Part shown: positions 1 to 12,426 of the stretch, one piece after another
Numbering within the stretch: position 1 is the stretch's first letter
Layout: each line of letters opens with the position of its first letter
From: Triatoma infestans
Taxonomy: Eukaryota; Arthropoda; Insecta; Hemiptera; Reduviidae
Reading direction: 5' to 3'
DNA length: 64,000 nt
NCBI GenBank assembly: GCA_011037195.1
Contig: JAAEAF010005006.1
Coordinates: 26,046 to 90,045 of the forward strand
Notes under the pieces: generated by a model
Database searches by the model: none
The model's input: the letters and a program-made list of their open reading frames with translations, nothing else
What the model was told of the DNA's origin: nothing
Made by a program: the position numbers and the translations under genes

Positions 1-1209
1 TGAAACAGCGACTGAAGCAGCTACTTTAAACTGAAGAAAGATATGTCATCTATGATCATTATTTTTGTTTATATATATATACTTTGATAAACAATTCTTT
101 CTCAATTTATTTACAAGTGCATCCTTTTATAGCCATCCTGCTATCGCGAAAATCTTTCTAAGAGCCTCAAAAAAAGCTACTATAAAGAGAAAAAAAATTT
201 AAAAAAAGGAGAAAAGAGAACTGAAAATATAACAAAACATAATGATGACGTGCATAGTAAAGTAGGCAGGGTATGTTCAGCCAATTGTCCGTCTGCCAGT
301 CTACCTACAGTGCAATACACACTTTACACTCATCTTCTCAACAAATCTTACAAAACATTTTGTCCAAACTACAACACAAACTGTATAACTGTACTCTGTA
401 CATATGTATATATACTCTTATCTGTATGTAAAACTATCTTTTGCATTCTATTCAGAAACTAGCATTTCTACCTTGTTATCGTTAGTTCGTTCTTTTCGTG
501 TCTTGTCATCTTTTAACCGAATTCCGTTATTCTTCATTACTCTTTTCTTCCTTCGCTACCATTGAAGGCAATATTGTAAGTGTCCAATGTAGGCTCATCA
601 CTAAATCTGTTGGTAGAATTTGCAGTATATTGTGCATTGACTTCGCATTTTTGATAGTCAATGATCTCTCGACTGATGACAACAAAATGAAGTAGGTTAT
701 CACAGAAATATAGGTCTGTAGTTTATCCGTTTTTGGATTGGTCCGCCCACTGGAGATGCCTGAGAGATTCCCAGCTTCTACTCTCTCTCTCCCAACATTT
801 ACCTAGAGTGGGTCCAAGTAAAGGCCATCCAGTACTCTGAACTAGAAAAAAATAGAGGATATGACTCATTTAAATGGATGCATTCGAAACTTAATCAATT
901 ACTAAACAGTAAAGCAGATCCTCTTGAATTCTCTAGAAACGTCTCAAACAAATGGCTATCAAAAAAATGTTGGTAAAATTTATCTTTCGCAAAGAATTGT
1001 GCACAATCCCTATATATCTGATGTTTTTCAGTAGTCTCTTTTTCAAATTTTGGTACAAGAAATCTTCACTTCATTGTGGTATCTGCTTTCAGTTACGATT
1101 TTCAGTTCTGATTTCAGTAACTAAATCCATTCCGTCTCCAAGGAAAAACTTAGTTGATATTCAGAGAAACGTTGATGAAGAGAACATAAAATTACATCTG
1201 TCTAAATAG
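1..1209. other. AT-rich sequence without a recognisable gene
   Basis: I see no gene here. The longest open frames are 60-85 codons and have the low-complexity composition of random AT-rich DNA. A less AT-rich patch at about 720-860 contains a short CT run and resembles no family I know. From about 845 the plus strand reads like the linker upstream of a LINE reverse transcriptase, so the LINE that is clear from 1.37 kb may begin here, but the match is too weak to place a boundary. Confidence 0.5.
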
Positions 1210-3130
1210 AATAGAAAATATAATAAAGACAACTGTAAATGCACTTCCGGAAAATACAGCTAAAAACTCGAAATTATCTGAAGAAACAAAGAAATTAATC
1301 CAAAGAAGAGAAAAAATGAGAAATAAGAAAAAGAAAAAACTGAGACAAATCAAATTTGCGAACTAACCAGAGCCCATATTAGACAAGACATTCAGAATTT
1401 TAATAATGCAGTAATAGAGCGAATATTAGAAGCCACAAAGTCAACAAAAAAAGTAAACAAGATGTTATTTACAAACCAAAAGTGGATTCCCAATATTAAA
1501 AACAAAGGAGGAAAGAAGTATGTGATAGAAGTGCTATTATTAATGAAGTAACTTCCATTTTCAAGAATCTGTACTCGGAAAATTGTAGAACAACTCCTTT
1601 AAAGATAGAGCTTAAGCAGGAAGGAAACGAAGTAATAGAAGAAATCTTGGAAGAGGAAATACTGCTAGGCATTAGAAAATTAAAAAAGGATAAAACCCCA
1701 GGCGAGGACAATCTAAAGAAAGAGGTAATTAAAGCAGCGGCTTCTAGTATCGTCAACCCTCTAACTATCTTATTTAGAAAGAGGTAATTAAAGCAGCGGC
1801 TTCTAGTATCGTCAAACCTCTAACTATCTTATTTAATAAAATATTAGAAGAAGAAATAACTCCAGAACAGTGGAATAAAACCAATACAATCCTAATCCCG
1901 AAGAAAAAAGACACACAAGACCTAAACAGTTTTAGACCAATTAGTCTATTATCCAACAGTACAAATTGTTCATGATGGTTTTGAAAAATCGGCTAAATAG
2001 GACATTAAATGAAAACCAATCAACAGAACAAGCGGGTTTCCGTAACGGATTTTCCACAATTCACCATCTGCAAGTAATAAACCAGATGTTAGAAAAAGTC
2101 AGGAAATATGGGGGTCACTTTATACTTAGCACTGATAGATTTTGAAAAAGCATTTGACAAGGTAAACCATGACTATATGTATGATATTTTGTCTAAGCAA
2201 GGAGTGCATTCTAAGTGTATTAGACTATTGAAGTATATATTTTCCCATGTACAGTTACAAGTGAAGATGGATAGAACTGAGCAGGATTCAATATGGAGAG
2301 AGGGGTAAGACAGGGAGATCTCCTGCCGCCCCATATTTTTAACGCAATGCTGGAACAGGTGTTCAGGAAACTGAACTGGGAAGATAAAGGTATAACAGTA
2401 AATGGAAGGAAATTAAATAATTTAAGGTTTGCTAATGACGTTGTTTTGTTTGCACATCTGTTGAAGAACTGTCAGGTATGATACAAGACCTAAAGATACA
2501 TTACTCTGAAGTTGGGCTGAATATCAATGTTAAAAAGACCAAACTTATGACCACTGGTATTGAAAGTATTATTACACGAATGATGAAAAAATTGAGTGAG
2601 TAACGGAAGCAGTGTATTTGGGGCAAACCATATCATTCAAAAACAGGACCACGTAAGAAATAAACAGAAGAATCTCCATTGGTTGGAAGAAATACTGGTC
2701 TCTAAAACATATTTTTAATGACGCATGTGTACTTGGTCGCTTACTAAAAAGAATGAGCGACGGCTGCGTACCACTCAAAGAGCAATGGAGAGGAGTATGT
2801 TGGGTGTAAAGAAGAAAGATAAGTTGGAGCTACAGAAATCAGGAAGAAGACATTGCTTCCGGATCAGGTAGTAGCAGCTAAAAAAACTCAAGTGGAACTG
2901 GGCAGGTCATATTTCTAAGTTAGAAGGTGATAGGTGGACCAGTGTCTGTACTGAGTGGTGTCCGGCGAAACGGAAGAGGAAGAAAGGAAGACAGTTTCGC
3001 AGATGGAAAGACGAGTTAACTCAAGTAACAGGAAGTAATTATGCCAAAATAGCAAGTGTCGCGAAGATTAGAATAAAATAGGAGAGTCCTTTGCCTAGAA
3101 ATGGGCCTAATTCCAAGAAATTTTAATGCA
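1210..3130 (+). pseudogene. LINE-A: broken non-LTR retrotransposon reverse transcriptase
   Basis: This is the reverse-transcriptase part of an endonuclease-type LINE, which copied its RNA at a nicked chromosomal site. Read across frames, it shows the fingers region (KDKTPGEDN near 1690), the motif with LNSFRPISLLSN (about 1923-1957), palm motif A LIDFEKAFD (about 2138), and GVRQGDLLPP (about 2300). The next catalytic box reads FANDVVLFA: the first of its two aspartates is Asn at 2434-2436, which should abolish catalysis. A 59-bp tandem duplication (1719-1836), stops and frameshifts break the frame, and a piece is missing near 2730. The tail reads GLNINVKKTKLM, then the connection and an arginine-rich end, finishing near an A-rich stretch at 3125. 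The 5' endonuclease domain is not recognisable. Resemblance is to the LINEs often misnamed craniofacial development protein 2; I did not assign a clade. Confidence 0.85.
1719..1836. repeat. 59-bp tandem duplication inside LINE-A
   Basis: The segment containing GAGGTAATTAAAGCAGCGG occurs twice, starting at 1722 and 1781, with one or two base differences. The period of 59 is not a multiple of three, so the duplication shifts the reverse-transcriptase frame. Confidence 0.9.
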
Positions 3131-4664
3131 AAAAAAAAGAAAGAATATTAAAGGAACATTTTCTTTTTTTGTATATAGCAAAATTCTTTATTTTATTTTT
3201 GAAGAAAGAATTGATTTTTTTTTACTTTTTATTTTTTTTATTTAATTATTTGTAAAGAGTTGTAGTGTAATGTACATTTTATTTTATTTCATTGAAGTAA
3301 TAGAAAATATAATTTACCATTTTGTACTAAGGATGTAAATCCAAGATATGAATAAAAGCTTATTTTTATTTTATTTATTTTATTTTTAAAGTTTGGCACA
3401 TTTTCTTATTTTAGGAACAAGTTTAAATCTCGGTCACCTCTACACATACAAAACGGTGGGTTCCTTAACACTAAGGACGAACCGACAGAAAAATGAATAC
3501 GGTGGGTGACGAATGGACGGTGGTTGATGCTGGAAGGAGTAGCAGGTTTTTCTAAATGCACATAAATTATATGGCCAACATTATAGAGGAGATGGGCAGC
3601 AGTTACACCAGAAATATCATTCCTTACACCATTTGCACACGTAATACGACCGACAACAGTCTTTGCATAAATTCATCATCATACACACACAAAAACACAC
3701 ACACATTTATATATAACTTGTATTCTTCGCTGCACACCGCCTGTTCCTTCCTTTCATACAAACTTCCTCCCCACCTTTCTATAAAGACTACGTCACTAAT
3801 ATACGGAACAATATCGTATTTTTTTCTTTCACCCTCTTTCACCCCCCAACCACTTTTGCTATTATATAACGGTTTGGTTCAAAACTGGCAAATTTACATT
3901 TTAAAAGGGTAGATTATCCTCTAATGTATCTACTTATTTTACCTTCTAAAACATTTTAGATCAAAACGTTCTACGTAACAACGATACAAAAATTAACTTA
4001 TATATATAATAATGTTACGAAAAACGGGGAAGGAAAAAAAATGTTTTAACATTTTTGTCATCATCGATAAAAAGTTAAAACTTTAAGCTTTATTCAAAAG
4101 GATAAGTTTGATAAGCTCATTTTTAAAATTATATAAAAAGTGCCATTATTAGCCCACTGGCAATAGAGTTCTGTTGAGTTAATAAAAATCGTTGAGTTAT
4201 AAAAAAAAGAAGAAAACATCGCTGGAAATTGAGCTTGGATATTGCTTTAGATACTTCACCGCAACTAATACGAACTCCAAGCCGGAAGCTTCATGATGGA
4301 GCCGCTTTTAGCTTTGGGTAGGCCTGCTTAGAAAGGCGAAGCTGCAGGATATGCTATAACCACTGAGGATCCACAATAGATCTCCAAGTATAAATGGCCC
4401 AGCCATCTCCTTTTCAATCTATCTAACTGAGACGAAGATTTCGATCAATATCCAGCAGCCGGAATGCAAGTTTATTGAAGGTTTTTTTTCTTCAGTTTTT
4501 CTTGATTTCCTTCAACATTCGGGCAACATAATCTGTTTGCATTAATCTCTATCACCTTCATTTGAAACACCTTCCCAAGAAACTATGCGTCTGGAGGTTC
4601 TGTTCTACTCTTAATTAATAGATGTTGCTCCTACTATTATATATATTAAGGTAAATTAAAAGCA
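3131..4664. other. Gene-free AT-rich DNA
   Basis: T-rich and A-rich runs dominate at 3130-3400. A less AT-rich patch at 3410-3860 has a 118-codon open frame on the plus strand. Its composition (Ser, Thr, Tyr and His from CA/TA-rich DNA) and the lack of any domain argue against a gene. Nothing else was recognised. Confidence 0.5.
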
Positions 4665-4905
4665 TTTCTAAAATTCCACAATTAAAGAAAAATCTATTAA
4701 CCGAAAATGCGACATTACAGAATAGGTTTCTTGGTTAGGTTACGAATTTTCTTGAATAAGGCGCAATCAATAATTGATTTAAGCATGGAATGCTTATTGC
4801 AGAGATATAAACCAATCACTTTTATTGGCAACATTTTGTGGGGAAAATTGGTAGTAGGAAATTTTTTGCATCTTAAATTTCAAATGTTACTGTGGTTTGT
4901 TCCAA
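4665..4905 (-). repeat. Degenerate Helentron-like monomer
   Basis: The stretch matches, with many changes, the reverse orientation of the ~300-bp monomer: an A-CCG-AAATGCG junction near 4697-4711, the TTTTCTTGAA block, then an ACTTTTATT..GGGAAAA-like segment near 4815-4855. It looks much older than the intact copies. Both ends are lost. Confidence 0.5.
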
Positions 4906-5036
4906 TGCATTTGGCACTGTTATCTGGACGACAATGTAATAATTTCATTACTTGGGATACTGCCATGGATACTTGGGCATGTACCACACTATCTTAAATT
5001 TATGTTTTATGGGCAAATGAGTAAAACTCCAAGTAT

Positions 5037-5101
5037 AAAGAAAATGTGACAATTTTGTAATCGTAATTATATTAGAAAGTTGTGTGGGTTTCATAACGGA
5101 A

Positions 5102-5136
<35 letters not shown>

Positions 5137-5839
5137 TTTCAGTTAGTAATAAAATAATAATAAATAAAGTCTTCCAATGCTGCTCTAAGAGCCTCTGCTC
5201 TTCAGATCTTGTTTCATTTTTCCACTTCCTGGAATTCTTGACCAGTGGCATTTAAATATCTCGGTATGATTCTCATTTATAGCCTCTGGACATGTTTGCA
5301 GAATCACTTTGTTAAGTAACTGTATTAGCTCATATCCAATTTGGAGGAGTTTATATTTAAACCACGTTTTTACCAAATAAACATTAATTCTTTGACTGTC
5401 TACTCCAATAATAAAAGTTATTATTATTGGGTAAAATTATTAAATATAATATCATTAAAATATCTAAGTGTACTTGTAAATTTGTACATATTAACGAGAT
5501 TAATATAAATAATAATATGCTGCACAAATCATATTAAATAAAGGAGTTATAATCTCTTTAAAATTAGAAATACTCTTCTAAATAACAGCAAGTACTGAAG
5601 CATTAATAAGTCACATATTAGGGTGATATAAAATTTGTATAACATTAATATAATTGTATAACAATACATAATTAATATATACAATTAATATAATAAGAAT
5701 GATGTCATTATGTAAATTAATATTAACATATTATATACATATAAAAGAATAAGTTTCTTTATTTTTATCTGAATACATTTTTTATTCAGCGATGTTAATT
5801 AGTAACCTGAATAATTATTGTTTTACACTGCAACTAGAT
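5037..5839. other. AT-rich DNA with a (TTA)n microsatellite
   Basis: A (TTA/ATT)n tract of about 11 units lies at 5102-5135. The rest is strongly AT-rich with no frame above 63 codons and no family resemblance. Confidence 0.6.
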
Positions 5840-6440
5840 TCGTTATTTAAAAAAAAAACTCTTGATTCTCTTTCTGCGCCTCTCACAATTCTGACCAATT
5901 TGCTTCAAACTCAGAATATTTAGCAAAAGTAGTTAAGTAGCGCTTTTATAGACATAGTGGCGTTAATTAGAACTGCCCAATTTTCTCAGAAATATATAGT
6001 TAATCAAAAAGTGTATTTTATAATTAGAACACCCAGTTTCATAGAAAATCATCGAATTCATTGCCAAGTAAATCGCAAAATATTAAAAGAAATATTCTAG
6101 AAATGTCGCACTTCCGGTTAATTTATGTTAGATTGCCACGTCACAGGAAAGTTTAAGGTCATAGCTTCCACAGGATGTTCTTAAAATAAATTTTTATTCT
6201 TGGAAAAAATGTTTTCAAATAGAAAGATTGGAAATATAAATCAACAACACTAATATATCAAGTCTAATGAAAATCTTTGGATGCCATTTTCGAGAAAATC
6301 GTTTAGTACAAATAATATAGAGTGGAAAAAAACACTGACATACATGCAAAACAAATTTAAAGTTTCAAAACACGATTTGTAAAAACGGTGATTAAAATGT
6401 AACGGAAATGTAAATTTTCCTCGTTTTATAGCAGTTACAG
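5840..6440 (+). repeat. Degenerate Helentron-like fragment
   Basis: An exact monomer junction (GCACTTCCGGTTA, about 6109-6121) is followed by diverged monomer sequence, including GAAAATCTTTGGATGCCATTTTCGAGAAAATCG near 6270. Upstream text at 5870-5935 resembles the preceding monomer. No 5' or 3' terminus is visible, so this is an old internal fragment. Confidence 0.5.
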
Positions 6441-8545
6441 AAAGAATAATTTAAAATCGGATACTGCTTCTTAGTTAATGCTAATATGTTGGAACCGAAT
6501 GCTATAAAATATTAATAGTGTTAATAAATGTTAAACAGCAAATTAGAGAATTAATTTACTACAATTTATACAGTTAGTTCTGAAGAGTAAAGTTTTCGTT
6601 CAATTAAAGTGGTTCTGACATAAAAAGCTTTTGTATACATTTAGTATTGTCGCAATGCTTGTTAATACGGTCGCAGTGCTTTATAGATTTATATCTAGGA
6701 CAGTTTACAGTATTTTAAATAAATAATTGTGTTATAAAATATTTTCACATTGTATATAATATCATTGTTGTATGATAATGAAATGTCAAACAGAATATAA
6801 TAATAATTTATAGTAATAAACATAAAATAATATAGTATAAATCCTGTATCGGTCAAACTGATAAGATAATGCACTTTAACTACTTAATTAGTGGTCACAA
6901 ACAGAAATTATTATTTTTACAGTTCGTTCCTCCTGTCCACCCTTTTTAAAAGTTCACAATTTGTATTGGAACCTTATAATACTTACCATATATTTTTATA
7001 TAGTAAGTAAAGTCAATATGCAGAATAGGTTTTATATCTCTACATGAGGAAAGCAATGTTGGCAAAGTAAAAACAGTTTGAAGAGAGTCAATGAGAGTAT
7101 GAAGCGTTGCTGGCTTTAGCAAGAGAATAAATAAGCCAACATGGTTTTACATTTAACAGGTCCTCAATGGAACAGAAGATCTTAGATATTTACTCTGGAC
7201 TTCGACCGTGTAATGGCGTTCAAGAGCGCTGACAACTTCATGTTGCCGACACCTACCGCTCTAGTGCTACGGTTATCTCAAAACGCCGTATCTTACCCTC
7301 TCTGTCACGCCCACTTGTATAGAACGGAGACAAGTGAACTACAACGTCACAAGGATCATGTTCCTACCAAGAGCTACTCAAAAACGTACATCAGCTCGTA
7401 AAATTCACTCGATTAGCAACATTCAGAGTCTGAGAAAAAGCATTCATAAAGCCTAGAAACCATAATCAAAACGTCTAAAACCCCATTCTCAAAGAGATTA
7501 TAACAAACATCAAAAATTCCATGAAATAATCAACCAGTGCATGGAGTCTTCACTTAACTCTCTATCAAGAAGTCCTTTACCAGCCAGAGAGTTCTCTACA
7601 AGCTAACTAACCAGCTAAACCAGCTAGCAGAACTCCGCTATGCGCTACTTAAGCTCCATCACACCTCTTCGCTCGACTACACTTCTTTTTCTTTACACAT
7701 TCTCCTCACTAAGCATAAACGGCTGAAATATAATTTATTAGTGCAACGCAGTAAGTAATGACTTCCATCAAGCACCATCAACTCCTGGCCCGTATTACCG
7801 TTTTACTTCTTCTCCTTTCTTTTTGACCGACCATTTCCCAGCGGACCCATTCTCTAAGTACTTATTAAAATCTGTGGCAAAGTCGACTATCTAATATTTA
7901 AAGCAAAGTCACTACCATGTAAAATAAGAACTTCATTCTCAACTTGTCGAAGAAGATTCATATTAACTGTTTAAAACTTAATGAAAAGTATGGGATTCTG
8001 CCAACTTCAATCATACTGCCAACTTTTCCTATTTACACATGTACTTTTGCGCTTCAGTCGAACTTACGCTATTCAAGTTTATAACATATTAAATCAAAAA
8101 CAGAGTAGGAGCGTTAAAAATTAATTAACTATATGTGATTGGAAGGGGATATAAAATTTGCCTATCAGTAACTGTAACTAGGAGAGTACAGAGAATACTT
8201 TCGAAAAACGTTTGACATCAAACTTCCAACAATATCATGTACTACTTACCAATGAATGGACCGAGGCAGACATTATTGGATTAGACAATGATAATACTTG
8301 ACTAATCCAATTCACCAAGAACATTGCTGCAGGGCTACTATTAGTTAGTTAGCTCCATTCTACTCTACAAACTGGACTAGTATTCCCGTTGGGAAAGGAG
8401 GCAATTACACTTACAAAATATTAAGTAATAGTTAAGTCTTAAGATTATCGATAAGAGTAAGTTTGCTCATACATAACACTTCTACTAAATTCATTTCAAT
8501 ATTTCATTGAATTTAAAGTTGGTTTTAGGCATACAAATTTTGTAT
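6441..8545. other. Gene-free DNA including one copy of a dispersed repeat (7380-7790)
   Basis: No gene was found. The part from about 7540 to 7680 shares blocks with 28870-28990: an AAGAAG..CTTTACAGGCCAGAG-like stretch and an AGCTAACTA(A/G)CCAG stretch in the same order. The two places therefore look like copies of one dispersed, possibly LTR-derived, repeat. The 62-codon frame at 7213-7401 has no recognisable domain. Confidence 0.4.
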
Positions 8546-9050
8546 TCTCACTAAGAGGAAGTAATGCGAAGGTGTCAAATTTTTAAAATCAAGTTTTCAC
8601 CGGAAATACATGTTTTGAGGCCCTGTGAGTATGTACAAAATTGATTTTTGGGGGGGATTCTGGGGGAACAGTAGCACTCTTCTAAAGTACCCCCTCAGTG
8701 CGATTTGTGATTCAACTAACTATATAATACTGATTTAATTTCGAATACCATATTTGAAGAAAATCGATTAACCAGAAGTGCGTCTTTATAGAATAAGTTT
8801 TTGAGATTTTTTGAAATTTTAATCGAAAACTTCTACAACGATTTTCTTTAAATTTGGAATGCTAACTCCACAGATATAAACCTAATCAATTTTATTTTTA
8901 ACATGCCTATCAGCTAGGTTTAAATTTAAATTGCCGCTACAAACTTCGTTGGTTGGAGACAAGAGTAAGCATTGCAGTTTACGGAAAATTTATTAATTAA
9001 ATTGTATAAATTACAGAAGGAGAAAGTCGTGTGAGTGTTTCAAACCAGAC
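8546..9050 (-). repeat. Helentron-like copy, internally deleted, older subfamily
   Basis: The 3' end appears at 8546 as a decayed hairpin followed by the conserved CACCGGAAATAC block. Sequence then jumps, without the (CA)n part, into a monomer with the junction AACCAGAAGTGCG (about 8771). The 5' terminus, the complement of TCTGG(T)TTGAAACAC, ends at 9050 and is followed by an A run. The block GGGGGGATTCTGGGGGAA marks a subfamily different from the ~1-kb intact copies. Confidence 0.8.
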
Positions 9051-9671
9051 TGTTAGAAAAAAAAAGCTTTCGTATTCAGAAGACTCCGAAACATGTACTT
9101 CCTGTGAAAAATCGATTTCGACAAACTGATATTTATTGCATACTTCTACAGCTGCATTATGAAAAAAAAGAAGAAAAATTGCAAAACCCATTTTAATAAA
9201 TAATGAAATTTTAAAATGATAAATAAGAAAAATAATAATAATAACCATTATTCAATATAAAAGGATTATAAAATTATTAAACTGTGCAAAATGTTGTTAT
9301 AACAGATTAGTTATAAACAAATAGATTTATAAACCCACGCAAAATATTTATATATTCAAAACAAGTTTAATATACATTAGATTATAATAAACATTTGTCA
9401 ATACTTTTACTTTCTTCTTTTGTATTATACGTATTATTATTATAATAATGATCAAGGCCATTATAATTATTGTCTATTGATTTTTTTTTTTTTAATTATA
9501 CTTCTGTGTTGAATAGTATTATTGAATTTCTCTGTTCCATTATTACATATGCTAATTTAGTTAACTTAAGTTAGCACAATTGCAGTATTGTAGCAGTTAG
9601 AGATTGTAATCTTTAGAGTTTACTGATTATTAAAATATTAGGTTAAAAAAAAAAATATTCAATATTAAATA

Positions 9672-9905
9672 GGGAAGGGATTAGCTCAGTGGTTAGCATA
9701 CTGGACTCTCACGCGGAGGTCCTGTGTTCGAGTCCAACTGTGCTGCCCTTAGATTTTCTCTTCCTAGAAGCCTCTACAGCTCCCTGTCCCGGTGATGGAC
9801 AATGTTGTCGATAACAAGAGAACACTGTCCTGAGGCTGGCAGTGCAGTGAAAAGGTTCTGGACACCAATGACCATAGATATTGACGCGCCTTAAATTAAA
9901 AAAAG
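9672..9905 (+). repeat. tRNA-derived SINE (type 1)
   Basis: The head resembles a tRNA gene with RNA polymerase III control boxes: an A box near GGGATTAGCTCAGTGG (9678-9693) and a B box GTTCGAGTCCA (9726-9736). A non-tRNA body follows (CTTAGATTTTCTCTTCCTAG, then CGGTGATGGACAATG) and the copy ends in an A-rich tail at 9896-9904. It is mobilised by a LINE in trans; the partner is not identified. The first base of a Helentron-like element follows the tail directly at 9906. Confidence 0.9.
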
Positions 9906-10993
9906 TCTGGTGTGAAACACTCACACAACTTTCTCTTACTCCAGTTCTCAAAATTATAATTGACAAATTTATAGTTTGTGTACCAAATAAATTCAATACG
10001 ACGAAAACTGAAAAAAACCGTTCAGTAAAAGCGCATTCCGGTTAACTAATTTCTTGAAACTCTGAATTTCGGCCATCCATTTATTTCTAATTAATTTGTT
10101 TGGATGATAGAATTGTGTGATCAAGTACAAACTCCTCTCATCCACAAACAATTAAATTATACGTTTAGCACTTGTTTCACAAGTGCATTTATTATTAGTT
10201 ATCTAATAATAAATTTAGCACTTTAGAGAATACCAACATAGCCCCACCTCCTCCCCTAAAATGCCATATCAATGAATTTTCCTAGAAAAATGTGTCTTTA
10301 AATAAAAGTTTGTGTGCTCTTTGTATGTGTAGTTGATATATCAAGTTTAAAGAAAATCGTCGGAGCTATGTATGAGGAAATCGCGAAAAAGTGGAAAAAT
10401 CATTTAGTAAAGTGGTAAAGTAAACGCACTTCCGGAAATCCGATTTTTATCAAACTCGGAATTTCAACAACATATTTATTTCTAATTAACATTATTTGGA
10501 TGATAGAATTGTTTAATAAACTGAAATAGCACTTTAGATGAAAACCTAACCCCACCCCTCCCCCATAACTGCCCTTCAATGAATTTTCCTAGAGAAATGT
10601 TTCAAATAAAAGTTGTAGCATTTGTATGTGTAGTTGGATATTGCAAGTTTAAAGAAAATCGTGGAGCCATTTTTGGAAGAAGGGAAAATTGCAAAAAAGT
10701 AAAAAACCCAACAAGTTTAAAGTGGTTACTTCCGGTTGAGGAAATTGACAGAGAACACACTGTCAAATGACATGGTGATACCTAAACGGAAATATCAAGT
10801 TTCAACTTTCTACGGTTTTTTGTTTTTGAGCTATGCTGTTCACGTACACATACACACACACACACACACAGCTAAAAACAATTATTTGGACTCAGGGGAC
10901 CTCAAAACGGATATTTCCGGTGAAAACTCGATATCGAAAATTTGACACGATTACAATACTTCCTCTTACTAGGAGTAAGAGAAAGTAAAAAAA
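9906..10993 (+). mobile_element. Complete Helentron-like non-autonomous element
   Basis: All diagnostic parts are present: the 5' end TCTGGTGTGAAACACTCACA, the subterminal ACTTTCTCTTACTCC (about 9928), two monomers joined at CCGG junctions near 10034, 10427 and 10727, (CA)n at 10851-10869, the block CGGATATTTCCGGTGAAAAC (10908-10927), and a 3' hairpin ending CTAGGAGTAAGAGAAAGTAA near 10990. No open frame has a Rep or helicase motif. The first monomer is 50 bp too long because of a hairpin-bearing insert at 10164-10223. Transposition would need an autonomous Helentron elsewhere (inference). Confidence 0.85.
10164..10223. repeat. 50-bp hairpin-rich micro-insertion with 10-bp direct repeats
   Basis: TTTAGCACTT occurs at 10164-10173 and 10214-10223. 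Between them lie two perfect hairpins: GCACTTGT/ACAAGTGC (8-bp stem, 3-nt loop) and TTTATTATTAG/CTAATAATAAA (11-bp stem, 4-nt loop). Other copies of the host repeat have only one CACTTTAG at this place. Confidence 0.75.
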
Positions 10994-12339
10994 TAAATAA
11001 AAAATATATGTGAGAGATATTTAATTAAGAACACATAATATTCACAGTAGACAATTTAAGTGAGACAAGAAAAGACCGACTAGACACAGTATATTACTGA
11101 ACAGTATAATGTTGAACATCTGTGTTTAGGTAGTTGTGTGCGCACATATGTGAAACAATTCTGTGCAAAGGTGTAAAACTGGTTATCAAGTTATGTGGCG
11201 GTGGGGGGAGGGAGGACAGTAGTTTACAGTTTTGTGCAATAAAAGAAAATCTTGGTGAAACACCCACACGACTTTCTCCTAATCCAATTGATATAAATTT
11301 TTTCTCTACAACAGTTGAATAATTTTACAATTATTCCACTAAAATCGGTGGCTTAAGTTCTACTTTTTCTCACTAGTAAGAAAAAGCTACTTTGCCTCAC
11401 TAGTGATTAAATGAAAAAAATCATACTATTACTACCTTTCAATAAACAACATTTTAATGCGGATAAAATGGATGAAATATGTTAATAATATTGTGGTCAA
11501 ATTTATAGCACAAGGGAAATAAGTCACATAAATGTAAATAAAATCAATAGATAATAAGTTCTGAAATTAGGCATTTATTTAATATTTACAATTTTATGGA
11601 TAAGGACATAGTTTATGAGACTGACATTATTAAACAACAAGCTTAAATAACCTTTCAAAAGGTAACTTCCTCTGTTTACATTGCAAAGAGTACACTGGTC
11701 CTAAAATTAATTTTTAAATACCATCTATATATTATTTTTATACAAAAACTTTAGTATTTAAATTTTTTTGTTGATTATATTTTATAAGATAAGGTGGAAA
11801 GTGATAATGAAGGATATTTCGGAAATACACCTCCAATTGTAAGAAAAGCAGTAGAAAAAGTAACTGATGACATACTTCCTCTACAGACATTTATTTACTG
11901 TCTTGTTTTTATTTAATCGTTTTAATTGTTGTATTAAAAATATAATGTTTAACTCGTGGGTTAAGTTCTTTACAACTCTCGTTCAGTAGCACACTCGCAA
12001 GCGCTTCTGTGGGCAAATCTGAAACTAGAGTATGTAAAAGTGGACCTTTTCTCTCTTGTCAAATAAATAACATTCTTTCAAATAAATAACTATACTTTTT
12101 TTTTTACGTATCTTGTAAAGTGGTGCCTTCTGTCAGGCACCAGTAAAACTTGCACTGGCAGTTTAACATTTAAACCAAACTTTGTTACTTACATATAGTA
12201 ACGTATGAACCTTCCAAATTAAATTATTCTGCAATTTCTTACGGAACACAGTCTACGAATAAAGTTTATTTTTTCATTCATCCATTTAGTTAGCATTTCA
12301 GGTTTAAGATACAGTTATAGAGATGATTGCAAAAAATCT
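10994..12339. other. AT-rich DNA with a short Helentron 5'-end fragment
   Basis: Around 11246-11330 a stretch reads TGGTGAAACACCCACACGAC then a TTCTCC..ATCCAATT block, matching the 5' end of the Helentron-like family on the plus strand. The rest is featureless. A small hairpin, TGGTGCC/GGCACCA, lies at 12121-12142. Confidence 0.5.
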
Positions 12340-12420
12340 CCGGTATCTATTCCTTTAAAGTCGCACTTCTGATTAACCGATTTGCTTTAAATTCTGGCTG
12401 TTCTAGCAATGTACGTGTAT
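12340..12420 (+). repeat. Helentron-like monomer fragment
   Basis: About 80 bp matching the monomer start: GTCGCACTTCTGATTAACCG followed by a TTTGCTTTAAATTC block. It abuts the 3' hairpin of the opposite-strand complete copy at 12427, so that copy probably inserted into or beside this older one. Confidence 0.6.
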
Positions 12421-12426
12421 TATTAC

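Noticed and set aside
3131..3400. Promoter or terminator signals in AT-rich stretches
   Set aside because: TATA-like and AATAAA words are expected at high frequency in DNA of this composition and no gene is next to them.
3556..3912. 118-codon open frame on the plus strand
   Set aside because: CA/TA-rich composition, overlapped by a 72-codon frame on the other strand, no domain or supporting signal.
9672..9745. A functional tRNA gene
   Set aside because: A and B boxes are present but the cloverleaf cannot be completed, and the sequence continues into a body and A-tail shared with other copies, so it is a SINE head.
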